Below, in pieces: positions 1-7,056 of a DNA stretch of 10,337 bases. Numbering within the stretch: position 1 is the first letter of the stretch; every line of letters starts with the position of its first letter. Under the pieces are notes generated by a model. That model ran no database searches and was not told the origin of the DNA. It was given only the letters and a program-made list of their open reading frames with translations. Source of the DNA: Bordetella parapertussis (GTDB lineage Bacteria; Cyanobacteriota; Cyanobacteriia; PCC-6307; Cyanobiaceae); the NCBI GenBank assembly GCA_943324725.2, contig CALPMR020000085.1, forward strand, positions 1-10,337, in the 5' to 3' direction. The position numbers were made by a program, and so were the translations under genes.

Positions 1-243
1 AACGCTGTGGCGGAGAGCTTGTTCTCCACCCTCTAGCTGAAGGCTTCTGCGAAGCAGTAGCTGGAGCTGGACCTCGATGACAATCGCAAGGAGCTGATCG
101 CTCCGCAACAGCTGCAGCGCGATCTGGCCGTCTGGATCGAGGGCTACTACAACCGCGAGCGCCGTCATTCAACGATCGGCTACCTCAGTCCGATCGTCTA
201 CGAACAGCAGTTCGTCTCTACCCCTAAACTCACCCCTGCGTAG
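1..243 (+). pseudogene. IS3-family transposase OrfB C-terminal fragment, with two in-frame stops
   Basis: Frame 1 begins NAVAESLFSTL, matching the end of the rve/DDE integrase core of IS3 OrfB, where the Glu of VAES is the last catalytic acidic residue. It continues through the hallmark tail WIEGYYNRERRHSTIGYLSP and ends at TAG 241-243. Two in-frame TAG codons, at 34-36 and 58-60, interrupt it just after the catalytic Glu. Between them lie residues LKASAKQ, which look foreign to the family: usually the frame runs directly from STL-K into LELDLDDNRKELI. The fragment cannot give a full transposase. Family assignment is firm; the 5' part is outside the window. Confidence 0.88.
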
Positions 244-279
244 CCCTGAGATCTGTCCACGAAACCGGGGGAACCCCAA
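1..279 (+). mobile_element. Right-hand remnant of an IS3-family insertion sequence
   Basis: The window opens inside the 3' part of an IS3-type transposase frame that stops at 241-243. It is followed at about 254-279 by a stretch (TGTCCACGAAACCGGGGG, then AACCCCAA) that resembles the right terminal inverted repeat of IS3-family elements. The left end lies outside the window, so neither the paired inverted repeat nor a target-site duplication can be checked. The exact outer boundary is uncertain by a few bases. The transposase frame has internal stops, so the copy is probably immobile. Confidence 0.75.
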
Positions 280-733
280 CGCGAATAGATTCTGGGTCGG
301 TGGTTCGCTCACATCAGATATGCTGCAATCGATCTCGGGCTCATGGCTGGCCTGAAGTAAGGACACCGGCGAGACCTGCCTGAGACCGAATTTGACGTTG
401 GCATGTAGCGAGTCGGGTCTTTTGCCCGGAACGGTCTATGTGCGACAGGCTCCTAGTGTCCGCGGCGCCAAGGCCACGAGCACGGGTGCTTGATCTGATT
501 GGCCAGGCCAAAACCGCCCTAGATTGACGATGCAGGGGGCCAGCCCGTCCGGTCAAACGCACGTGCCTCTGACCGCCATGCCCACAGCCAAGAATAACCT
601 GGTAGGCACTCCAAATGCAAAGGGTGGCAGATAAGCCAACATGTAGAGTATCACTATCTGAAAGTGCACTTAAATTCCTCATGCGCTTCCAGCAAGTGAG
701 CCTTCATTCTGGATTATATGTGAACAGCGCAAG
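280..733. other. About 450 bases with no recognisable gene
   Basis: This stretch lies between the IS3 end and the first glycosyltransferase. I translated it on both strands. The longest frame is 113 codons on the - strand (341-682), and its Arg/Ser-rich product resembles no family I recognise; other frames are broken by stops. The last 60 bases become AT-richer (for example GGATTATATG near 711-720) and presumably hold the promoter of the gene at 734, but no convincing -35/-10 pair or Shine-Dalgarno sequence is visible. It may be eroded sequence stranded by IS activity. Confidence 0.5.
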
Positions 734-1696
734 ATGAGCCCAGCACATCACAGCGAACAACCTGTCGTTTCAGTCATAATTCCTGCCTACAATGGAGGGA
801 AGATCATCACCGCCTGCCTGCGGTCTGTCGTCAGAGCCGTTGCTGGGACAAGCCATCAGATCATTGTTGTGGAGAGTTCTGGAGATGGCACCAGTGCTTT
901 AGTGCGACAAGCCTTTCCGCTAATCGAACTGATCGAATCGCCGACAAGGCTCTCAGCAGGTCATGCACGCAATCTTGGCGTCAGCAAAGCAAAGGGTCGC
1001 TTTCTGTGTTTTGTTGATCAAGACTGCCTTGTGCCCGATGACTGGATCAGGAGACTGCTGAGTCATCTCGAGCATCCGGCTGTCGTTGGTGCTGGAGGCT
1101 CGATTGCGGTGGCCAATCCGGAAAACACGAGCGGGTGGTGCGTCTATTTCCTTGAGTTTCTTCATCATTTCCCAAGCCAGCACAAACAGATCCGTGCAGA
1201 TAACTTCCTGCTCGGTGCAAATTGTGCCTGGAAGTCTGAGGTGTTTGATCGCATCTGCTTTCCCGATCAGACTCTAGGAGAAGACCTGCTTATCACTCAT
1301 GCGGCGCGTTCCTTAGGCATGAGTGTGCTGTATGACCCATCCATCTGTGTTCTTCATCACAACCGCCTGGGCTGGCGCGAATTTCGTCGGTACTGCAGAG
1401 CCATGGGACGCGCGGCTGCGGTCGACCAGCAGCGCCTTGGCGGACGGTGGTTCCGCCTGATCGCACATCTGCCTCTGCTGGTCTTCGCCATTCCTCTGGT
1501 GGTGCTGCCGATGATCGGATGGCGCTTGCGGCAGGCACCGCCTTCCTACTTGCCGCGCTACCTGACCTTGCTCCCCTGCTGTCTCTTCGGACAGCTGCTC
1601 TGGGCGAGGGCCTTCCGTACTGCCTTGCTCAGCAGGTCTTTCGCCGGAGCCTCCGCAGCCAGGCGAACCAGCGCCAGCTGCGCGAGGCCTGGATAA
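734..1696 (+). CDS. Family 2 glycosyltransferase, membrane-associated
   Basis: Predicted to transfer a sugar from a nucleotide-sugar donor onto a growing surface glycan at the inner face of the membrane. The 320-residue product starts its GT-A fold at VVSVIIPAYNGG (11-22). The nucleotide-binding stretch is VVESSGDGT (45-53), where family members usually have DDxSxDGT. D95-Q-D97 is the metal-binding DxD, and GED (182-184) carries the probable acidic catalytic residues. Two hydrophobic segments (about 244-263 and 272-292) suggest membrane anchoring. The last 25 or so residues are Ala/Arg/Ser-rich and overlap the 3' end of the opposing RgpF-like gene by 68 bases, so the native C-terminus may have been shorter. 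ATG 734 precedes the domain by ten residues; no clear ribosome binding site is seen. Donor and acceptor cannot be read from sequence. Confidence 0.85.
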   Translation: MSPAHHSEQPVVSVIIPAYNGGKIITACLRSVVRAVAGTSHQIIVVESSGDGTSALVRQAFPLIELIESPTRLSAGHARNLGVSKAKGRFLCFVDQDCLVPDDWIRRLLSHLEHPAVVGAGGSIAVANPENTSGWCVYFLEFLHHFPSQHKQIRADNFLLGANCAWKSEVFDRICFPDQTLGEDLLITHAARSLGMSVLYDPSICVLHHNRLGWREFRRYCRAMGRAAAVDQQRLGGRWFRLIAHLPLLVFAIPLVVLPMIGWRLRQAPPSYLPRYLTLLPCCLFGQLLWARAFRTALLSRSFAGASAARRTSASCARPG

Positions 1697-2837
1697 CCCC
1701 CAACTCTGCTTCCAACCTGAGCCGCTGCTGATCGCATTGGCGCCATGCTTCCGACTGCCGCGCTTGCTGATCCAGCAGTCGGCCCAGTTCAGCTTGCTGC
1801 ACCTCTAGGCGCTTCTCAAGATCCGCCTGCAGGCGCAGATCATCCATCCGCTGGCGGACAGAGGCTCGCAGCGCCAGCGCTGTGCTCTGAAAATAGTCTT
1901 CCTGAAGCGGATTCCACACACTTATTCGGGCAGGTGTAACACCGGCGAGTGGGGGGGATGCTGTGATCAAGGACCAGTCATGGCCGCTGGCTTCACAACT
2001 ATGGGCCACTAGGCGTTCGATGGCATGCAGGCTGGTGCCGTCAACCGGAAGAGGTTCCAGTGGCAGCGACGGCAACCCAGCCACCAGATCGGCAAGAGGT
2101 TGCAGGGCCTTTGGCCGACACCAGAACATCATGCCGGCCGGGAACACGAGCGGGGCAAGGCGATTGAGCATGAGCCCCCGTGGATGCCAAGTGGCCAACA
2201 TCCGTGCCAATTCAAAGTTGCCCCCCCAGTTGAGATAAGGCCGCAGTGGCTCTGGCGCCTGCGGCATCACCAGACCAAGTGACGGGCAGGTCCGGAAGGT
2301 CTGTCGCATCAGCTCCACAGTGGCGGGATCAGGCAGAAGTGTGACCAGCAGGGAATGCAGCCAGTCGTCGCAGAGACGACTTTCCAAGGAGCGCTTGCCA
2401 TGAAGGTGCAGCAGCAGGTCCGAGTCCCCGAGGCGAGGAAGGACCAGGGCCAGAAGCGGCGCGATGTTGCGACCGATGTTGCTGCATACCAGGAGTTCCC
2501 ATCGCGCACAGCAGCGCACGAAAGGGGAGCCATGCAGCACTGGCTCGATGGCGGCCGCCGTTGTCGAGCTAGTGGTGGTGACCAGCAAAACCAGCTTCCC
2601 CTGGGCAGCCAGGCAGAATTCCAGATGGTCCAGGATGACCGGCAGTGTTTCGGGGTAATGGCAATGCAGATGCACAACCAGCCGCTCGTCGCTTTCCGGT
2701 GCAGGGACCTCGCGAGGAGTCAGGCATCGGAAATCGAGCCTCTCCTCCAGGCCTGGGGTCGGCACGAGGGTGGGAAGTCCCCCCGCCTCAGGCAGACAGA
2801 GGGCGAAGTCGGATGGGCTCAACCCCTGCTGGGCCAT
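1629..2837 (-). CDS. RgpF-like (rhamnan synthesis F) protein with C-terminal coiled coil
   Basis: A 402-residue protein resembling the rhamnan-synthesis F family (RgpF), which occurs in polysaccharide and O-antigen clusters and is tied to rhamnose-containing glycans. Family-like blocks in order: LVVHLHCHYPETLPVILDHL (53-72), NIGRNIAPLLALV (120-132), LLLHLHGKRS (141-150), NWGGN (203-207), FPAGMMFWCRPKAL (232-245) and DGTSLHAIERL (266-276). A Gln/Glu/Leu/Arg-rich stretch at about 324-380 should form a coiled coil. The tail ASRSWRWFAWLRRLRR is common at the C-terminus of glycan-modifying proteins. The start is well fixed: an in-frame TAA lies three codons upstream of ATG 2837. No strong Shine-Dalgarno sequence is visible. 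It is transcribed towards the GT2 gene and away from the sulfotransferase remnant. The exact reaction is unproven; catalysis of rhamnosyl transfer is inference. Confidence 0.82.
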   Translation of the reverse strand: MAQQGLSPSDFALCLPEAGGLPTLVPTPGLEERLDFRCLTPREVPAPESDERLVVHLHCHYPETLPVILDHLEFCLAAQGKLVLLVTTTSSTTAAAIEPVLHGSPFVRCCARWELLVCSNIGRNIAPLLALVLPRLGDSDLLLHLHGKRSLESRLCDDWLHSLLVTLLPDPATVELMRQTFRTCPSLGLVMPQAPEPLRPYLNWGGNFELARMLATWHPRGLMLNRLAPLVFPAGMMFWCRPKALQPLADLVAGLPSLPLEPLPVDGTSLHAIERLVAHSCEASGHDWSLITASPPLAGVTPARISVWNPLQEDYFQSTALALRASVRQRMDDLRLQADLEKRLEVQQAELGRLLDQQARQSEAWRQCDQQRLRLEAELGVIQASRSWRWFAWLRRLRRKTC

Positions 2838-3024
2838 GACGACAATTTAAAATCTACGGAACTTATGGAGGCCAACGGGCTCAGACGCGTCCTTTCGAGG
2901 GCGTATCGCACAACCTGCGAGCAGGTCTGAAGGGGTTGTGGGGGATCCTTCATGGGATCATCGTGGCGCATCTGCCGATCGTCAAGCCAGTCATTCCAAC
3001 TCTGCCAGTAAGTCCCAGAGCCCG
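2838..3024. promoter_or_regulatory. Divergent intergenic region with an overlapping inverted-repeat pair
   Basis: This gap separates the start of the RgpF-like gene from the probable ATG of the sulfotransferase remnant, so promoters for both directions should lie here. Next to the - strand start is an AT-rich patch (AATTTAAAAT, 2844-2853). Further in are two overlapping stem options: ACCTG-CGAG-CAGGT (2913-2926), and a wider CACAACC / GGTTGTG pair (2909-2915 with 2934-2940). They share two C residues and cannot form fully together. An in-frame GTG at 2938 could extend the sulfotransferase frame through this region, but the extra 29 residues look non-family. No operator is identified. Confidence 0.35.
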
Positions 3025-3594
3025 ATGGCGATGCAGCAGCCTCTGATCCTCGTGGTGGGGATGCATCGGAGCGGAACCTCACTGGCCGCATCACTGCTCA
3101 ACAGCCTTGGCGTGTCACTCCCCCGACCTTGGCTGCCAGCGAGTGTCGACAATCGGGAAGGGTACTTTGAGTTGGTGGCGGTGCAAGAGCTGCAGAACCG
3201 CATTTTGGTTGAGCTGTACCGTAGCTGGTCGTCTGCAGCAGGAGTGCTTCCGCTGCCCCAGGGCTGGTTGGACTCCGCCAGCGGACTTCGGTGTGCAAGG
3301 GCTCTAGAAAAGATCCTGGTGGTGCTCGCCGAACAGCAGGAAACTCCCTGGGCGATTAAGGATTCACGCACCAGCCTTCTGCTGCCGCTCTGGCGGCACG
3401 TGGCTGCACGACTTGGAATCCCCCTGAGACTGGTGCACATCATCAGCAACCCCGCTGCCGTGGTGCAGTCGCTGGTCCGACGCGACGGCTCTGGCGCTGG
3501 CATGACACCCCTACGAGCCCAACGGCTCTGGTGGCATCACCACCAGCGCGTCGGACGAGATGGCCAGGGCCTTCCCTACCTCACCATCAGGTAA
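3025..3594 (+). pseudogene. Sulfotransferase domain, 5' part of a broken sulfotransferase-GT2 fusion
   Basis: Resembles PAPS-dependent sulfotransferases, which add sulfate to sugar hydroxyls. Counting from ATG 3025, the 5'-phosphosulfate loop is VVGMHRSGTSLAASLL (10-25), directly after a short beta strand, as in the family. WAIKDSRTSLLLPLW (109-123) matches the usual WxIKDPRxxLLxP block with Pro changed to Ser. HIISNPAAVVQSLVRRD (138-154) corresponds to the 3'-phosphate region, usually xRHPxxVxxSLxRRD; here the Arg is Ser, although the later Ser (149) remains. The frame ends at TAA 3592-3594 in LTIR-stop, followed in the same frame by EHWFDERAEQQLP, so the stop sits where the family normally has Tyr in RYE. 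An extended start at GTG 2938 is possible but adds no recognisable sequence. The piece is probably not a functional enzyme by itself. Confidence 0.8.
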
Positions 3595-3913
3595 GAGCAT
3601 TGGTTTGATGAACGGGCAGAGCAACAGCTGCCCGCCCTCGCCCATTTCTGTCTGATGGCCCCCGTGCCCAAAGCTCAATGGACAACGGCTCTGCAGCGCA
3701 TCAAGCCAGGGCACCGGCGCAATCTGGGATCAGGGCATAGCTGGCTCACCACTAGGTTCAAAGACCGCCCACAACGGGGTTACGAGTTGCTTAAAAAAGG
3801 GAAAAGTCTCCCGTTTTCAACACAAGCAGAGCGTCTTCGACCGCCTCGCTGGCAACAATCCGATCCCCCCCCTCTGCATAGACACGCTCCCAAAGCACTC
3901 CTGCCTTGCGGTT
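3595..3913 (+). pseudogene. Stranded middle of the sulfotransferase-GT2 fusion, containing a frameshift
   Basis: Directly after the TAA at 3592 the same frame continues EHWFDERAEQQLPALAHF, then residues typical of the end of a sulfotransferase domain (LQRIKPGHRRN), and stays open until TGA at about 3922-3924. The downstream GT2 frame is open here too, offset by +1, and reads convincingly from roughly VFDRLAGNNPIPPLCIDTL into LAVVGAEASNWVVHAWLNR. The frame switch therefore falls between about 3720 and 3872. Two homopolymers lie in that interval: A6 at 3793-3798 and C8 at 3865-3872. Third-position GC between 3800 and 3865 is higher in the downstream frame (about two thirds) than in the upstream frame (about two fifths), favouring a switch near the A6 run. 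One extra base, or loss of two, would explain it. Confidence 0.7.
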
Positions 3914-5404
3914 GTGGGGGCTGAAGCCAGTAACTGGGTGGTGCATGCCTGGCTCAACCGCTGTCCGCTGCCAGCTGGAATCCGCTGCGGAGCCGAGAAG
4001 AAAATCACCCGAATTTGCCTCCACCTTCAGGCTCTGTCTGTTTCTGAAGCGGAGGGTCACCTGCCGTTCTTGCGTGAACAGGCGGTCGTGCTCGATCCAT
4101 GCCTCTCACAGGTGGAGCGACTGCGCACTGCTGGAGTGAAGGCCTTCTGGATCGATCCACAGACTCCGCCCAGCAACTGGCTCGGCGAGCACAACAGTCC
4201 AGAGCGCTGTGCGCAGCGCTCTGGACTGCCAAAACCCGACAGCCTCGGAGGGCATGGCCGAAGCCTCTGGATCGGCAGCCTCGGTCATCAGGCGCATCAC
4301 TATCTGACATCAGCGCACTGGTCATTGCCACACTTCGACAGCTGGTTGGTCGCAGATGTGGATGAGGCAAGATTGCTGGCAAACTGGCTGAACCACTGCA
4401 ACCGTTCCGGCCTGCAGCTGGTGCGGTTCGGAGCCGTACCTCCGGAGTGGCAAGGTGATCGCTGGGCAGCCCTAGAACGTCCGGAGGGAGAAGGCAACTG
4501 GCTGCCAGCTGCGCGGCTTCCGCCCCCCCAGAAGCCCGAGGATGTGGAGGAAGAGCTGACGTGGCGCCGAACTGGCTGCTCCGGTGTGATCCCACCCGAA
4601 GCTGCACCTGACACGCTGACCCTTTGGCAGAGGCCAGCAGCTCATGTTGAAAGGTCGCATCTGGAGGCAGCGGTATGCATCAGTCTGTACAATAAAGGAA
4701 GCCAACTCTCAGAAGTACTCGACAGTGTGCACAATCAGACGCTGGAGCAGCTTGAACTGATCATTGTAGACGACAATTCCAGTGATGACAGCGTTGAACG
4801 TGGCCTGGCCTGGCTAGATCAAAATGGTCACCGCTTCAGGCGAGCGCTTATGATTAGGCACACCACCCATGGTGGAGTGGCAGCCACCCGCAACACGGCT
4901 GTCTCAACAGCTTGGGAGCAATGGTACATGGTACTCAATGCCAATAGTGTGCTGAAACCCGAGGCCATGAAGCTCTGTCTGGCCGTTGCAGGTAGAGCCC
5001 CGTTGAGCACGGCAGCGGTACAACCCCTGGTGGAAGAGAATGAAGAACGCAAGGGCTCGCAGGGTTTGGCATCCAGCACAAGGCTTAAACCGGTGGTCTC
5101 TCAAGCGGCATTACTAGTGGAGGGAGGGCGTTTCAGTGGCTGGGCACTAATTCGACGTGAGACCTGGAAGCGGCTGGATGGCTACGCCAACATCAGCGAT
5201 GAGTGGATTGATTTGGATTTCTGGTTTCGCATCATTGAAGCCGGCTGGCATGTGCTGCACTGCCCTCAGGTTTTGGCGTGTGAGGATTGGCAAACAAGAA
5301 CCTCAAACAACAAAAGCCAAGGCGATGCACAACAACGCATGACGTTTCGAATCATGCAATCGCGCCATCCATGGCTGAGGCTTTGTGAGGCTCAAGAGTT
5401 ATGA
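3914..5404 (+). CDS. GT2-like glycosyltransferase domain, 3' part of the broken fusion; DxD motif missing
   Basis: The open frame gives up to 496 residues from GTG 3914, but it is really the continuation of the sulfotransferase-linked protein, since coding-like sequence in this frame runs further upstream. Residues 1-245 form a linker or accessory domain I cannot name. The GT-A domain starts at VCISLYNKG (254-262), has the nucleotide-binding VDDNSSDDS (285-293) and the late block GWALIRRETW (409-418) followed by ISDEWIDLDFWFRIIEAGW. Where family members have a metal-binding DxD (typically FLDADD), this protein reads MVLNANSVLKPEAM (339-352), so both Asp are Asn. It may be catalytically dead or metal-independent. 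The stop TGA 5402-5404 overlaps the next gene's ATG. With no strong internal start and a disrupted 5' part, it may be an unexpressed pseudogene fragment. Confidence 0.7.
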   Translation: MGAEASNWVVHAWLNRCPLPAGIRCGAEKKITRICLHLQALSVSEAEGHLPFLREQAVVLDPCLSQVERLRTAGVKAFWIDPQTPPSNWLGEHNSPERCAQRSGLPKPDSLGGHGRSLWIGSLGHQAHHYLTSAHWSLPHFDSWLVADVDEARLLANWLNHCNRSGLQLVRFGAVPPEWQGDRWAALERPEGEGNWLPAARLPPPQKPEDVEEELTWRRTGCSGVIPPEAAPDTLTLWQRPAAHVERSHLEAAVCISLYNKGSQLSEVLDSVHNQTLEQLELIIVDDNSSDDSVERGLAWLDQNGHRFRRALMIRHTTHGGVAATRNTAVSTAWEQWYMVLNANSVLKPEAMKLCLAVAGRAPLSTAAVQPLVEENEERKGSQGLASSTRLKPVVSQAALLVEGGRFSGWALIRRETWKRLDGYANISDEWIDLDFWFRIIEAGWHVLHCPQVLACEDWQTRTSNNKSQGDAQQRMTFRIMQSRHPWLRLCEAQEL

Positions 5405-7014
5405 CGCTGCATTGGAATCTCGAAGAGATCATGCTCAATAAAGGAGCATTTTTCCTGCGCGGCTGGCTCTTTGATGAAAATCGCTCGATCAACAGATTAA
5501 CGCTAATCTTGCGCAATCGACTGGGCAAGGACAAGGATAGATTAGATATAATCCATGAACAGCCAAGAGTCGATGTGGCTGCACGTTACCGCCACACTCA
5601 GAATAGCAAGAATGCCGGCTTCGTGGGCCTGGGCCGCTTCCATTGCCTACCCAGTAGAAATGACAGCTTGCATCTTGGGATTATGTTCGGGAATGGCGAG
5701 GTTGAATACCTCAAGCTGAAGGCCGACGCCGCATTGAACCCATCTGCACATTCGCGCTGGGGAGTCATGATGAAGCTATGGATAACGATGGCAGCGCAAG
5801 CATGGACCCTGGCAAGAAATGGCAATTGGCATGAGATTTGGCATCGAATGTCAATGAGGTTAAGCCATTTAGGGGCGAACTCACTTCCACGGGAAGAGCA
5901 GTGGAAGCAGATGCTCAATCGCGTGATGAACAAGAGTCCTGTGCACCTGATTGTTGATCATGACCTCGGTGGTGGTGCCAATCACTACCGCGAGCAACAG
6001 GTTGAAGCATGGCTGGCCGAAGGATCAACAGCGGTCGTGCTGACCTTCCAGATCAGCAAGCTGGCCTATGGTCTTTCAATCCATAGGCAGGGCAACAGGG
6101 TCGACTACAGCACAACCAAGGAGGACCTGCTACTGGACGCTCTAGGGGCGCTTTGCCTAGATTCGATTGTGTTCAACAACGCGGTCTCCTTCCGTACTCC
6201 GCTCCAAATCCCACCGCTGCTGATCAGCCTGAAACAACGCAATAAGGCGCGGCTAACGGTTCTCCTGCATGATCACTTCACAATCTGTCCGAGCATCTAT
6301 TTGCTCGATAATGAAGGCGATTTCTGCACTGTTCCAGATCTCAACCGCTGCAACCAATGCCTGCCGGCAAATAATTATCTCTTTTCATCATTTTACCATG
6401 GCACGATCAGCACGTGGCGATCAGGCTGGGGGCAACTTTTGGCTTACGCGGACACGATCATTGCCTTTTCGGAATCCTCGGCTTCGCTGATTCGCGATGC
6501 CTACCCGGAGTGGCAGCAGTGGGCCCGTATCGAGATCAGACCTCATCTCCTTAACAGAACTCAGGAAGCACCATTACGCCCCGCGAAAACCAGCAGCATG
6601 ATCATTGGCGTCGTCGGTCAGATCGGCTTGCACAAAGGCAGCCATATCATCCGTGATCTTGCTGAAGAGATCCGGGCTCAGGCAGCGGAAGAACGCATTA
6701 TCGTAATTGGAAGCCTGGAATGCAGGGTAGATGCTTTGGTGGTCCACCAAACCGGCCGGTATAAGCGTCAAGAGCTGCGCCAGCGCCTTGCTGATAGTGG
6801 TGTCAACATCATCCTCTTTCCGTCCATCTGGCCTGAAACGTTCTCCTATGTCTGCTCTGAACTGATACAGCTGGAGCTTCCGATCGCCTGCTTGAACATG
6901 GGCGCACAGGCCGAAAAGATTGCCAGCTATCGACGCGGCAGGATTCTCACTAGCAAAGAACCTCACAGCATATTGATGGGCCTTCGCGAGTTCTACACTG
7001 AGACCTATAGGTAG
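5401..7014 (+). CDS. Family 4-type (GT-B) glycosyltransferase with an N-terminal accessory domain
   Basis: Predicted retaining glycosyltransferase of 537 residues. An N-terminal module (about 1-115: FFLRGWLFDENRSI, a basic strand, RVDVAARY, NAGFVG) resembles the GWxxD-type beta-sandwich modules that precede glycosyltransferases in cyanobacterial polysaccharide genes. The first Rossmann half begins at VHLIVDHDLGGGANHYREQQ (181-200), then LLHDHFTICPSIYLL (288-302) and a Cys cluster (C309, C317, C320). The second half begins IIGVVGQIGLHKGSHII (401-417) and contains FPSIWPETFSYVCSEL (473-488) with E479 and E487, the E-x7-E signature of GT4. The frame is intact. Its ATG overlaps the preceding TGA as ATGA, indicating translational coupling to the GT2 segment; if that segment is not translated, expression could suffer. 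Sugar specificity is unknown. Confidence 0.86.
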   Translation: MTLHWNLEEIMLNKGAFFLRGWLFDENRSINRLTLILRNRLGKDKDRLDIIHEQPRVDVAARYRHTQNSKNAGFVGLGRFHCLPSRNDSLHLGIMFGNGEVEYLKLKADAALNPSAHSRWGVMMKLWITMAAQAWTLARNGNWHEIWHRMSMRLSHLGANSLPREEQWKQMLNRVMNKSPVHLIVDHDLGGGANHYREQQVEAWLAEGSTAVVLTFQISKLAYGLSIHRQGNRVDYSTTKEDLLLDALGALCLDSIVFNNAVSFRTPLQIPPLLISLKQRNKARLTVLLHDHFTICPSIYLLDNEGDFCTVPDLNRCNQCLPANNYLFSSFYHGTISTWRSGWGQLLAYADTIIAFSESSASLIRDAYPEWQQWARIEIRPHLLNRTQEAPLRPAKTSSMIIGVVGQIGLHKGSHIIRDLAEEIRAQAAEERIIVIGSLECRVDALVVHQTGRYKRQELRQRLADSGVNIILFPSIWPETFSYVCSELIQLELPIACLNMGAQAEKIASYRRGRILTSKEPHSILMGLREFYTETYR

Positions 7015-7056
7015 CCAGGTCTTGCATCAGAACAACAAATTGCAACCAAAACAATC

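Noticed and set aside
414..428. CGGG-TCTTTTG-CCCG hairpin as a terminator
   Set aside because: The stem is only four base pairs, no T run follows and no gene ends just upstream; chance is likely in this GC content.
479..490. AGCA-CGGG-TGCT hairpin
   Set aside because: It is a short isolated palindrome in sequence without a gene, with no second copy or context to suggest a function.
341..682. 113-codon frame on the - strand in the region after the IS
   Set aside because: The composition is Arg/Ser/Gly-rich with no motif or ribosome binding site, and no neighbour context supports it.
2355..2930. 191-codon open frame on the + strand
   Set aside because: It lies antisense to the well-supported RgpF-like gene and its product has no recognisable motif; it is a shadow of the GC-rich coding sequence.
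2938..3024. Extended N-terminus of the sulfotransferase from GTG 2938
   Set aside because: The extra 29 residues (Ser/Asp/His-rich) lack family character, and the domain starts naturally a few residues after ATG 3025.
3790..3801. TTAAAAAAGGG as a programmed -1 frameshift site linking the sulfotransferase and GT2 frames
   Set aside because: The downstream frame is +1, not -1, relative to the upstream frame, and the -1 frame has several stops, so a classical A-AAA-AAG slip would not join the domains.
4106..4614. Long antisense frames opposite the GT2 segment
   Set aside because: They are complements of the coding frame with Ser/Arg/Pro-rich composition and no motifs.
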